A program made the position numbers and the translations under genes. A stretch of DNA of 64,000 nt from Podospora bellae-mahoneyi (lineage: Eukaryota > Ascomycota > Sordariomycetes > Sordariales > Podosporaceae). Of this stretch, positions 34,301-44,010 are shown piece after piece. Every line of letters starts with the position of its first letter. Position 1 is the stretch's first letter. The stretch spans positions 1,178,001-1,242,000 of the forward strand of contig NC_085883.1 of the NCBI RefSeq assembly GCF_035222275.1, given 5' to 3'. Below the pieces are notes generated by a model. That model had not been told where the DNA came from, made no database searches, and saw only the letters and a list, made by a program, of their open reading frames with translations.

Positions 34301-36824
34301 TTGCCATGCTGATGGCACGCGAGACATTCCACATATAGTCTCGGCCGTCCACAAGCCACTGGGCATAGGCCCCAGTGCGAACAGGGGCAAAGCTGCCAAA
34401 CCGATTGTGCAGGTGCCATGGCGTGTTCTTCAGCATCTCCACGATGGACTCCTCAAATTGCTGAATGAGGTGCTGATTCGGGGAGAACAACTTGACCTTC
34501 CGCTCCGAGGTAAGGATCTTGAGAGTATGGTGCTTGGCCACAGGGCGGGGAGCCGTCAAATCGAGATTTTCAACATCATCCTCTCTGTCCTTGTCCTTGC
34601 CGGCAAGCTCCTTACCCTTGGTATTCTTCGATATGAGCTTGAACTTGGGATCAACGAGGTAGACGTCGTAGATATTCATGTTCTCCGGGGACTCAACGCA
34701 GACGATATAACTTTGACGCACAAGGAACCATTTCCGACTGTGTCTAGCAATCACCTTTCCTGGCGTCAAAACCCGTCGAAAGTCGAGTCCCTTGGAGGAC
34801 TGAATGTGCAGGTAGCATTCTTTCCCGTGATAGCTGCCTTCTGCAGCAAGGCGCACACCAAGGGCAGAGAGTTCGAGGAAGCGGCAGAGACGGTTGCTAT
34901 CCGCGCGGAACATGAGCCAGCGAATCATGTCTTGAAGATACTTTTCCAGCGTCCTCTGTTGCCGCTCAACGTAGCGTCTCTTAGCCACACTGGGGTCCAA
35001 AGCACTGGCACCAAGATCGGCCATGGATCCGAGCGCTGAGGTCTTTCGTCGAGCACCCAGGTACGACATGCGTGAGCGCTTTTTCCGAATCGGGGTGTCG
35101 ATATCGGTCCCTTCCTGAACAGTAGCTTCGCCTGCTGTTAGCTCCCCGGCCGTCTCTTCAGCCCTATCGTTGTTATTAACAAGCGGGTTGGGCGTAAGCT
35201 GGCTGTTCGGAGCATCCTCCTCGTCAGACTCATCCAAGCCTCTCACTCCACGAAGGTAGGGAAAGGCAGACAAAGGAAAGCTGGGCTGTTTTGGTCTCGC
35301 CCCTTGATGAATGGAAGGCAACTTCTCGTTCCCTAGCGTCAACTTATACTTCCAATGAAGGTTGAGAATGTCCTTGATGGTGCGGTGGATGGTCCACTTC
35401 ATCTGACTTGGACCACTGCCGTACTCGAGCTCGATTTCAAAGAGCCAATGTCTCTCACTGTCCTTCTCTTGGCTTGGCGTACTACTCTTGACTTTAAGCC
35501 TCAACTGCTCGAGCAGCACGGGGATCCTCTTGTTACCATGCTCGTCCCGCTGTATCATGCTTGCCAGCATCAAGACAGCGGGGGTAACCGCCCGCAGTTC
35601 GGCCATGAGCTCTGCGGATTTGGCAAAGTCAAACTGCTCGTCTGGCTTTTTGCGCAGCAGCTTCAAGGCACCTTTAACTTGTTTCCATTTTTGTGCACTG
35701 AACGTACTGGCTCGTTCGGTTCCGAAAAAGGGCCTTCTGGGGCTGATGGCATCCCCATCACTGACACCACCACCGCCACCGCCGAGGGCCGAAAATCTTC
35801 TGAAATGATGGCCAACCCTCGAACCTCCTGGGCTTTCGGCTTCTTCCCCGTCATCATGACCACCTCTTGAAGACCATGGCGTAACTCTTCTGGGGGCCCG
35901 TGCATTAGTCAGGCGGTCACGACCTTCACCCTCGGATACAACGCCATGGTCGTCTACGCCTCCCAACGTTGCACGTCGCAAAAGCCCTCCAAACCTCCCG
36001 TACCCAGCGGCGGCAGTATCCTGGTTTCCCACACCAACTTGAGGCGTGTTGGGCGTCGAATATGAGTCCATTCTGGGTCTCCGGATCCGTCTCTTCTTTC
36101 GTTGTTTACCCTTCGCAGCTCCGCCAACCGTCTCATCGGCAGTTTCCTCGGCATCTGCATCAACATCACTACCTTCGTCTGCCGCGCGAGGTATTCTTGG
36201 TGGATTACGGAGTGCTGTTGGCGAACTTGCGGTGGATGGGAGTTCCGAAGGACCGGCACCAGGTGTCCTCGGGGTATGCGATCCGCCAGGGCCTTTCAAG
36301 TCCTTGAGTATGGCAATGAAACCCGAGCCACGGAGCTTTCCAAAGGCTTCGCGGGTGTCCCAAGAACCCTGCCTCGAGTGTGCTGTTATTTGGTCTGGCG
36401 GGAAGTCATCCTGGGTGAATTGTACGCTTCTTCGGTTTGAATTCGGCAAAGTGAACTCGGATGTGTCCAGTAGGTCGGATGGGCCTGAGGCAGCGGATTT
36501 AGGGGGGTTCTCAATATTGAGAGCGGACGGTATGGGCCCATTGCCATAGCCAGCCGCAGGGGGAGATTGTCGGTCATGGGCAACCCCCCCATTCAAGTAA
36601 TCTGTAGGCTCGTTCTCGGCAATGCTCTGCCCACGTAGGGAATTCGGTCTCGTCGCCGGGCGGGTAGCAAAATCGACATGATCGGACAGCAATGGTGATG
36701 AGTGAGTGTGGAGGAGTTTGGCTTGGGGGATGGTGGGCAATTCGTCGAGCGTGCCGGAGGAGAGGGTCGTCTTTGCTTCCTTTCGAGGCGTGCCCGAAGG
36801 CTCAAGCCGGGGGGTATCCGTCAT
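31302..36824 (-). CDS. SPO14: Phospholipase D (PX-PH type, Spo14/Pld1 family)
   Basis: Hydrolyses phosphatidylcholine to phosphatidic acid and choline; PX and PH domains target it to phosphoinositide-rich membranes. Single exon of 1840 residues. Residues 1-430 or so are disordered, with Gly-rich runs. A PX-like region starts near 440 (RHWLFEIELEYGSGPSQMKW) and contains an acidic insert. A PH-like region follows at about 650-800 (KWFLVRQSYIVCVESPENMN). The two catalytic HKD motifs are HHEKIVIVDHDIAFVGG at about residue 931 and HAKCIIVDDRVALIGSANIN at about 1236. The second is followed by the ERSMLGNRDSE block. The C-terminal 500 residues mix disordered stretches with a conserved end (SHDH through FQVDQVAPLAI). 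The uninterrupted 5.5-kb frame with both HKD motifs leaves little doubt. It diverges from gamma-tubulin. Confidence 0.95.
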   Translation of the reverse strand: MTDTPRLEPSGTPRKEAKTTLSSGTLDELPTIPQAKLLHTHSSPLLSDHVDFATRPATRPNSLRGQSIAENEPTDYLNGGVAHDRQSPPAAGYGNGPIPSALNIENPPKSAASGPSDLLDTSEFTLPNSNRRSVQFTQDDFPPDQITAHSRQGSWDTREAFGKLRGSGFIAILKDLKGPGGSHTPRTPGAGPSELPSTASSPTALRNPPRIPRAADEGSDVDADAEETADETVGGAAKGKQRKKRRIRRPRMDSYSTPNTPQVGVGNQDTAAAGYGRFGGLLRRATLGGVDDHGVVSEGEGRDRLTNARAPRRVTPWSSRGGHDDGEEAESPGGSRVGHHFRRFSALGGGGGGVSDGDAISPRRPFFGTERASTFSAQKWKQVKGALKLLRKKPDEQFDFAKSAELMAELRAVTPAVLMLASMIQRDEHGNKRIPVLLEQLRLKVKSSTPSQEKDSERHWLFEIELEYGSGPSQMKWTIHRTIKDILNLHWKYKLTLGNEKLPSIHQGARPKQPSFPLSAFPYLRGVRGLDESDEEDAPNSQLTPNPLVNNNDRAEETAGELTAGEATVQEGTDIDTPIRKKRSRMSYLGARRKTSALGSMADLGASALDPSVAKRRYVERQQRTLEKYLQDMIRWLMFRADSNRLCRFLELSALGVRLAAEGSYHGKECYLHIQSSKGLDFRRVLTPGKVIARHSRKWFLVRQSYIVCVESPENMNIYDVYLVDPKFKLISKNTKGKELAGKDKDREDDVENLDLTAPRPVAKHHTLKILTSERKVKLFSPNQHLIQQFEESIVEMLKNTPWHLHNRFGSFAPVRTGAYAQWLVDGRDYMWNVSRAISMAKDVIYIHDWWLSPELYMRRPACISQKWRLDRLLQRKAAEGVKVFVIVYRNVEAAIPIDSEYTKFSLLNLHPNIFVQRSPHQFKKNQFFFAHHEKIVIVDHDIAFVGGIDLCFGRWDCPQHPVVDDKPTGFEPQEGQPRDAEHVQLFPGKDYSNPRVRDFFRLNEPYEEMYDRSRIPRMPWHDIAMQVVGQPARDLTRHFVQRWNYVRRGRKPTRPTPFLLPPPDCKPEELEAVGLNGTCEVQILRSASTWSLGIEDTEQSIHLAYIKMIEDSDHFVYMENQFFITSTETLNSKMVNGIGDALVRRIIRAHENDEDWRAVILIPLMPGFQNEVNEQDGTSVRLILQCQYRSICRGEHSIFGRLKGAGIDPEDYIQFFCLRQWGKMSNGMLTTEMLYIHAKCIIVDDRVALIGSANINERSMLGNRDSEAAAIVRDTDMIWSTMAGRPYQVGRFAHTLRLRLMREHLGLDVDEILEEERQADLDQAEAFEAEMDRIYSDESDGLSPVVESSRRRSSARPEPLNIPLSRKNASDHQDTDPEKPVGRGRSSSRVSKGKGSADGLRIDIPQADKHKVEVEGLGADHWKAAQEEGLRQGRDSVIVNDREVLVHDVLSGGRGTIDSPKQAHQLRRPSAVTSRDEGGIDNDGIPPMPPFDRRTTEQLGLPRANQLPTLPMVDDTDIGGPPVHTDAGGRLSFGPAHTLPIDIKLADVHKDCMRDPLNPAFYDEVWSRVAENNTRIYRRVFRCMPDSEATNWAEYKEFDAYNQRFKDSMDFHRSDEESEKPPMSHAAAQAGGGGAGIGAPGPATASHAAAEKLASPLGNAVRNALSHNEPNKDAVLDEKRGMQENDYGQDNSWGDMNPDPEKSVDPLDTGNHPTNSSHDHLPQTEKLDVVKPRERRATFSNQEKPPKTGDSTASAANTDANGNSVKPVGSQRRPRRRTTTRGSRKGFSPTDDLLNRADAEELLNMTQGALVQFPYDWLVVEETNGNWLFQVDQVAPLAI

Positions 36825-37949
36825 GCTTCTTTTTCAAGTTGTAGTCTTTTCTGTGGCAAGAAGACAAGCCGGCGGTTCGTGAAGATGATGGGGCCTTCAA
36901 TAGCGAAGCATGGGTTGGCGGGTTGTTCGCAACGTCTCGGATTCGCGCGGCACGGATTGTCGAGGGGAACGTGGGCGTAGGGGATGACTTCTTCGCTAGA
37001 TTAGAGATGGTGTGTCGGTACAGCGGCGCGTGGTGCGCGTCAGTGGCATGCGTCTTGATGCAGGTTGTGGAACTGGAGTGGAAGGTTCAACGTTTCCCGA
37101 TTCAAGGAACCTGGAAGCTAGAAACCAAGAAAGCAACTAAAATGGCCTACTCCTACACTAGTGTTGGCTGGCTAGTAACAGGAGGACGGTAGGACTCCAG
37201 GAAGCAGGCTGCGATCGATGTGCAGTTTTCAATAGAATAAGGTAAAGATGGGGATGCAACCAAACTTTCAAGTTTCCAGCCAACACCTTCACTTCTTCAC
37301 CAGGAACATCGCATTCCCGCAGCCGCGGGATGGACGTGATGGCACCTGACGTTGGGTGCATCGACAGGGGTGTAACAGCGGGAAATAACCTACAATTTAC
37401 TGACCCCTTCCATCGGGCCCCACGCCTCTGGGCTGCCCATGTTTCATCATTTCCAGCGACATCATCCAAATCTCGACAGCCTGGAACTCAAGTGCTGGTT
37501 GGGATGGCCTGGCATGCAAAATTGGCCCAATTACGGCCGGGTAAGGTATTCATGCAGCTGCAGCATTTTCCAGTTCAGATGGCAGCTCCCACTTGCTGAG
37601 GTCAGTTAGATCATAGGTCCTACGGAGATACAAGGTATCTCTGGTGTATCTAGTCATAGTCATGGAAAACAATATAATGTCACCAAAGCCGTGAAGAAAT
37701 AGGGACATGAAATTGACATACGTAGCACCTTTGCTTGAAGATGTCGCTGAAGAAACAAAGAGGTACCGAAGCTGCGGCTGACAACCTCGGAGCTGGGCCA
37801 GTGTGCGCTAGCAAGGGTACCCCTCCACGACATCCAAGAGGCGGGGTCTCAAATTCGCGTCTCAAACGGCTTCAAACGCGTCGGAGCTCCAGAAATCGAC
37901 ATCATCGTTGTATCTTGCCATTAAACATTATCCTGCCGATGCCACCACC
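36825..37949. other. Divergent intergenic region, phospholipase D / gamma-tubulin
   Basis: About 1.1 kb between divergent start codons. It should contain both promoters. No further gene or clear motif seen. Confidence 0.5.
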
Positions 37950-39465
37950 ATGCCAAGAGAAATAATCACCATTCAGGCAGGCCAGTGCGGCAACAGCAGT
38001 CAGTATTTCCATTCTTTATGCCATATCCTGTTCATGTCGTCCCCAGACTAACAGTCCATCTAACACAGTTGGCAGTCAGTTTTGGCAGCAGCTATGCCAG
38101 GAGCACGGCATCAGTCAGGACGGCAACCTCGAGGACTTTGCAACCGAGGGCGGCGATCGAAAAGATGTCTTTTATTATCAGAGTGACGATACCCGGTACA
38201 TCCCAAGAGCTATCCTAATCGATCTGGAGCCACGAGTTATCCACGGCATCCAAACAGGCCCATACAGAAACATATACAACCCTGAGAACTTTTACGTGGG
38301 CAAGAATGGTGTAGGGGCCGGAAACAACTGGGGCGATGGGTACCAGACGGGAGAGTTAGTGCACGAGGAGATCATGGAGATGATCGACCGGGAAGCTGAC
38401 GGCAGTGATTCTCTCGAGGGCTTCATGATGCTGCATTCGATCGCCGGAGGCACAGGCTCAGGCTTGGGTTCCTTCCTACTTGAAAGGTTAAATGACAGAT
38501 TCCCCAAGAAGATCATCCAGACATACTCCGTATTTCCCGACACGACAAACTCTGGCGACGTGGTGGTACACCCATACAACAGCATGCTCACCATGAGACG
38601 CCTCACCCAAAATGCCGATTCAGTGGTTGTCCTCGACAACGGAGCTCTCTCCCACATCGCAGCAGACAGACTTCACATGCAAGAGCCCTCCTTCCAACAA
38701 ACAAACCAGCTGGTATCGACCGTCATGTCGGCCAGCACCACCACCCTCCGCTACCCAGGTTACATGCACAATGACCTTGTCAGCATCCTCGCATCTCTCA
38801 TCCCGACCCCACGTTGCCACTTCCTCATGACTTCTTACACACCCTTCACCGGTGATCAAGTCGAGCAGGCCAAGACAGTCCGCAAGACCACCGTTCTGGA
38901 CGTCATGCGTCGTCTCTTGCAGCCCAAGAACCGCATGGTATCGACCGTGCCCGGCAAAAAGAGTTGCTACATTTCCATCTTGAATGTCATTCAAGGAGAA
39001 GTTGACCCGACAGACGTCCACAAGAGTTTGCTGCGTATCCGTGAACGTCGTCTTGCCACTTTCATTCCATGGGGTCCCGCCAGTATTCAAGTGGCTCTGA
39101 CCAAGAGAAGCCCATACATCCCCATGGCACACCGTGTCAGCGGTCTAATGTTGGCCAATCACACGAGTATCGCAACTGTAGGTATTCCCCATAGGTTGAA
39201 ACAGATATCTCCGTATCTAACATTATCACAGCTTTTCAAAAGAATTTACCGTCAATATGATGGCATGAGAAAACGCAATGCCTTCTTGGAGGGCTACAAA
39301 AAGACGGCTCCCTTTGCTGACAACCTCAGCGAGTTCGATGAGGCTCGAGAGGTCGTCACAGATCTCATTGCCGAGTACGAGGCCGCCGAAGATGCCAACT
39401 ATCTCAACCCCGATGTTGGTAACGAAAATCCTGCCTTGGTTGAAGTGGACAAGAGGATGGGTTAA
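37950..39465 (+). CDS. Gamma-tubulin
   Basis: Nucleates microtubules at spindle pole bodies as part of the gamma-tubulin complex. Three exons: 37950-37998, 38069-39177, 39232-39465, giving 463 residues. The start [18 protein letters not shown] spans intron 1 (donor GTCAGT, acceptor CACAG). Family landmarks are [20 protein letters not shown], the gamma-specific GVGAGNNW, the GTP-binding loop [10 protein letters not shown], and [13 protein letters not shown]. The second intron (39178-39231) is exactly 54 bases with no stop, so the frame reads through it; removing it gives [17 protein letters not shown], the family sequence. The start codon lies in an ACCATGC context. Length and motifs are normal for the family, and no damage is seen. 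Confidence 0.96.
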
Positions 39466-40527
39466 TCGAGGTTCTTTTCACGAGGTGGCGGTTTCCCACA
39501 ATGTATGAGTGATGGATGGATGGCTATGGTTGTGCAATTTTAGGCGCTCAGGGGTTCCATAGGGACAGGGAGCGAGCATGCATCTGTGTAAGTAACGCTC
39601 TTGTTCCTGTTTTGAGATGACTTGAATGAGAGCTACGGATGGAACAATACTATTACATATTCTCACATCTGAAAGACGTCGCCAAATGACCTTCCTGATG
39701 TCAGGTCATCATTGTTGCGCTACCTAACACCATGTCACGAGTGACCGTTCGTATGGCTGGCAGACTCTGCGAACGCGGACAATGAGGCCGACACTGAGTG
39801 TTTGGCTATTATAAATACCCTTCAGTTCTCGGCTTTTCCTACCAGTGGAATGACAAGTCAACTCGACCAGCAAATACCAGCGGGCCATGTGTACTCGTCA
39901 AGGTTGAGTACCGGGAGCACTGGTCCCACGGATATACCCCTTCTCATCACCCATCTCAATATACCCAATTCTATTCTTACGACGACCGCCTTTCTTCGCG
40001 ATTTCGCACTTACGCTTTCCATCCGCGTCCCGCCCATGGTTATCAATCACAGCTCGACATGTACCCTCTGACTGCTGCACCATGCTTCTATCACCAAGCT
40101 GTGCTCTTATATCCCATTGGACCGCAGTATCCTTATTACCATTCGCCACCATACAGCCCGACCCCTTTGTCTGCTTTTCACTCACCATCAACTAGCTACA
40201 ACATCCCCTTTCCGCTGAGTCCGCTGTCTAGCTGTTTTCAGCATCGACAGAAAATTTCCGTCCACCCTTTTCGCTGAGTCCCCTTTCTGACTACCATTCT
40301 CACGGCCGACCCTCCCGGGCGGGGCTTACACAGCGGTTCCTGCAAGCACCGCAACCAAACCATGCTTCATCAAGAATAACGTCGCTGAGAAGACAAGCAT
40401 CCACGAGCCTAAGATGGGGGACATCAACACCAGGCACGGCACCACAACTAGCACACCCCAGAGCACGCCATGTAGTCCCCCTCCTCGGGATGAGTGAAGA
40501 GGGCATCGGAATCATTGGAATTGGTGG
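39466..40527. other. Intergenic, no gene seen
   Basis: 3' flank of gamma-tubulin leading into the orphan array. A 159-codon plus-strand frame at 39798-40277 rich in Tyr/Pro/His has no recognisable domain and is not called. Confidence 0.45.
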
Positions 40528-41031
40528 TTGAAGAAATCAGCGACGAATTATGTCTCAGAAACCCCGGACGGGAGATATGGCTCGCCCCTAAGCCAGCGGA
40601 GATCAAGCGTTGGCAGTGTGGATACAATCTCAACGCAGACAACATGCGTCGCGAACCCAAGCCCACACGAACTCCCCCAAACTCCTGCGTCAAGCACCAA
40701 AGGCCATCCACAAAAGGCGATACCAAGAAGGAAACCAGTCCCGCCCCCAGTCTCAAACGTCAGCCCAGCACAGCCAAAGATTATACGAATGAAACCAGTC
40801 CCTCCACCGATGCCAAAGGCCAAGCCAGCACAGCCAAAGATCAAAATCGAAACATCTATCTGTTTTTACAGCAACGAGAAAGGCAATTTTCTAGCGAGGT
40901 ATATCCACTATCTGGAGGGTATACACGGCCGGGTTTTCTTCAGAGTGGTGGAGGATGACGAAACAGCTATGTGGCTGGCAGCTGGTTTTGCGCTTAACAA
41001 GTCAGCGCAATGGCAAAGCTGGGAAAACTGA
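40528..41031 (+). CDS. Orphan protein, member A of a KRKP-type low-complexity family
   Basis: Not recognised. The open frame of 167 residues begins with a Ser/Thr/Pro-rich stretch. It then has two copies of a motif close to RRKPVPPPVSNVSPAQPK (the second is RMKPVPPPMPKAKPAQPK), and a more globular end (FLARYIHYLEGIHGRVFFRV, then VEDDETAMWLAAGFAL). The end resembles member B at 43190-43300 (FLLTRYTSDLEGIQG, then VVENYVLAWQL in a shifted frame). Just past the stop, another frame reads LREMPVEEVL, matching MPVGEVL after the same block in B, so the present stop may itself follow a frameshift. An overlapping frame is open from a GTG at 40494. No signal peptide or domain is visible. The status could be live, recently broken or partly spliced. 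Confidence 0.35.
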   Translation: MKKSATNYVSETPDGRYGSPLSQRRSSVGSVDTISTQTTCVANPSPHELPQTPASSTKGHPQKAIPRRKPVPPPVSNVSPAQPKIIRMKPVPPPMPKAKPAQPKIKIETSICFYSNEKGNFLARYIHYLEGIHGRVFFRVVEDDETAMWLAAGFALNKSAQWQSWEN

Positions 41032-41955
41032 GGGAAATGCCTGTGGAAGAGGTGTTGGGGTACGTTCAACGCATATACCCAGGTGAGGTTGTAGAGTCAA
41101 ATGGATGTTAAGACTCAGGGTTGAAACGCAGGAGACGAGATAATTTAGGTCTCCGGTGTATGGGCTGGCTGTGTATCGGGTGCCGTATCGGGTTGGTGAT
41201 AATGGGTATTATCAAAGCTACCTATATGGACTCGGTAAGCTCAAATTAGTCAGGTTACTACCGTTGAAGGGTAGGTATTAGTGTTGTGGGCTTGTTACTG
41301 ATACGCTTGTGCTTTTTAATTTCTCGCACAGAACAGGCAAAAATGGATGGAATTTGAAGTCATTGGGGGTCTGTTTGAAGTTTCATAATCGCGGTTAGAG
41401 GCTGACAGTCCGGTACCTGCTGGCAAAAATTGTATATCTGGGATATCGAGCACGTTCGTAGATATCTTTTACAGAGATTGCCTAGGTCAAGAATAGAATG
41501 TGATGCAATTACACCTCAATCACGTTTAACAATTGTGACTTGCTAAACAGCCCGGTCAAACCTCCACGCCCCGATAGAATAACTGATATTGCTGGTTGGT
41601 AAAACCGGTAACAATTATCAGCTTACACCTTTTTAAGTAGAATAGACCTGTTGATGACTCTTTCAGGCATATTAAATATTTTTCGACGCCTATTTGGTGT
41701 CCTTAAAAGCGACTTGACTATTTTCTAAGGCGTACTTCAGCATCAAAGCCTTTGTTAATTTACGGTACTTTATGTTGTCATTTATTTGTCTAGAACGTGG
41801 CTCCCAAGGGTGTCCTGCTCTAAGATGAAGAGCTCCATGGCTGCATGGCTTTGGTGTTGACCAGAGCCTCAAAGGAGTCGATGCATACCACATGAATACC
41901 CGATAACACAGGTACGGAGGGAAGATGCTCAAACTCAAAGAGACATCATCTCATG
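41032..41955. other. Intergenic spacer in the orphan array
   Basis: A/T-richer than the flanks, with short frames only. No gene seen. Confidence 0.45.
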
Positions 41956-42170
41956 TATTTCCAGCCTCATTTCTGGTGATTAACAACAGCACAGCTGACA
42001 CCAAATCGCCTCATGTAGTAGGACCACTTTACCGCTCGAAACAGGGTGTGCCGGGAGGTCGTTCACATGGCTGACAACCTTTTGGGGGGCAATACATGAT
42101 GCCGGCCTTTGACGACTATAAGATATGCTTCTCCCTCGTGCTTTCCCTCCTCTCTGGAGAAATCAAACCC
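41956..42170 (+). repeat. Duplicated flank, copy 1
   Basis: Diverged copy of 43771-44010. Both begin with a TATNTCCAGCCT core, continue through an ACAGCNNAGCTGA stretch, a CGAAACA run and a CATATGGCT-like start, and end with GCTTTCCCT and a GAAAT run. Gaps and substitutions are frequent, so the duplication is old or strongly mutated. The minus strand of this copy has an 86-codon frame at 42063-42323 that I do not recognise. Confidence 0.6.
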
Positions 42171-42439
42171 TGTGCACGACAGTTGCTGCCTTTCAGGGAG
42201 CAGCTGAGCATAAAAACGTAATTGTTCCTTTACCTCATCATAATTTTGTCCGAGAAATGGGATAATATTCAAAAGCGGGCTCACAGAGTCATGCTCTCCA
42301 CTGGCATTATAAATGACAAGCATCCACCGCGGTCAAGAGAGTGGACAATGATTGACGATTTCTACAATCAGTCAAGCACACAGTTGATCCCGCAAACCCC
42401 TCCTCGCAGGCGTAGTCACCATTCGGACACCTTCTATAT

Positions 42440-43423
42440 CGTCTGGCATCTCTAGGAAGACAGCTAAGCAGGCGTCTCGCCAAGCCTCAAGAGAGTCAAA
42501 CAACACACGCAGCACTGCCAGCAACTACAGCAGAACTGCTTCCCCGTACCCGGGATATGCTCAACAGCATTGACCTCGTCCTCACAGCTCCAACCCCTAT
42601 CCGAGATCTGCTCGTCATCATCAGCCATCACCCCTGACTGTTTCCCTTGTTAGTACTTCATACTCGCCCCTCGACTTCGATGTCTCACCCGTTTCTCCCT
42701 ATGCTCAAAGTTCCCCGTCCGTTCCGAGCTCTCCAACCAGCGGACACTTGCCATCAACAGGGTAGATTTACCAGAAGGGTTAGGAGAGACAAAGAAATCC
42801 ATACAACGATGTGCCTGTGCTGGGTCAACCAGTGCCAAGGAAGCCAACGGGGTCAACATCGCCGCCAACTATAACTGTGACACCTCCCGGCAACCAAATC
42901 CCACCACAAAGTCATCCTTTGACGGACAACAACCGAGATTTCAATGCCATGAATTCACATTTGAACCGCTTAGCTCGCGATGAAACATTGGCGGATCCTA
43001 TCAAGAGGTACGGTTCGGCGGTCAGGCACGAAAGGTCAATTTTCAACAGTTCAAATTTGTCTCCAGCTCTAATGCCTGCGTTGGAAGCTAGATACGACCC
43101 AAAAGATTGGACATACTGGAAGCCAGATGAACAGATCGTAGAGTTCGGAAAGTCCCTACTTATCTCCTGCCAAGAGAGAAGTCTCTTCCTCCTAACTAGA
43201 TATACGAGCGACCTCGAAGGAATACAGGGGATTGTTGGGGTTGCAAGTGGTGGAGAATTATGTACTGGCATGGCAGCTTCGAACATCTTCAGGTGTTTTT
43301 CCCGAGACGGTGAATAGTCTTGAATACAAGCATATGCCCGTCGGAGAGGTTCTCAAAATACGCCAGCCGCACCCACCCAGCATGATATCTAGGGCCTATT
43401 CCAGGTACTCAAATACCACCTGA
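42440..43423 (+). pseudogene. Orphan gene remnant, member B of the KRKP-type family
   Basis: Not recognised as any known family. A Ser-rich frame (SRKTAKQASRQASRESNNTR, then SNYSRTASPYPGY) runs from about 42440 and is broken by one stop. It resumes as SYSPLDFDVSPVSPYAQSSP and ends near 42765. Another frame takes over at 42811-43317 with a disordered start and a more globular part (YDPKDWTYWKPDEQIVEFGK, then FLLTRYTSDLEGIQG). A frame change inside the last block is needed to continue into VVENYVLAWQLRTSSG and HMPVGEVLKIRQPHPP, ending at 43423. The LEGI-G and MPVxEVL elements match member A. Either a broken gene or one with unrecognised introns; I favour decay. Confidence 0.4.
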
Positions 43424-43454
43424 ACGCGAATTTACATTGAATAAACCCAGAAAC

Positions 43455-43544
43455 ATGCCTACTGCACGCAAAGATGGGCCTCCTAAACGCAAACCTCTAC
43501 CTTCCACTTCTGGGTCTTCGTCGGCTACGTATGGAAACTCTTAA
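43455..43544 (+). other. Short 29-codon frame with KRKP motif
   Basis: A small frame reading MPTARKDGPPKRKPLPSTSG and a short Ser-rich tail. Its KRKPLP element recalls the KRKPV/RRKPV elements of members A and C, so it is probably a fragment of the same family and not a gene by itself. Confidence 0.3.
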
Positions 43545-43770
43545 TGAGGCGCCTTATGATTTTCACTACTCACCCCTAGCACACCACGACTGTCCTTCAT
43601 GGTGGCCTCACAGTAGGGCTTATGATATTGACCAAGACATCTAACATCACCCGACAGTCATTTAGGAGCCTAGGGCAATAACGTGGCATGTAGTCCATCA
43701 TACATGTTGATAGGAATAAATTGCTAAGCTCGAACGGAAGATATTTAAGATTTACAGGTACCATCTTATA

Positions 43771-44010
43771 TATCTCCAGCCTGATATCTGGTCACAGTAC
43801 ACAGCATAGCTGATGTCAAGGAGCTCACGTGGTTGAACCACATTCACACATTCGAAACACGGTGTTTTCAGGTCACTGCTCATATGGCTCACATGAACAT
43901 TAGGTTCAGATCAGCAACCATATCTGATCTTCGCCACGCCTGTGAGGATATCAATACTCAGCTTCCCTTCCCGGCTTTCCCTTGTTGTTGGGAAATACGA
44001 GACAACTATC
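43771..44010 (+). repeat. Duplicated flank, copy 2
   Basis: Diverged copy of 41956-42170, offset by about 1815 bases and in the same orientation. It lies just upstream of and within the start of member C, which shows that the array grew by duplication of gene plus upstream flank. Confidence 0.6.

Noticed and set aside
33576-35039. 487-codon plus-strand open frame
   Set aside because: Lies fully antisense within the phospholipase D coding region and has no domain of its own.
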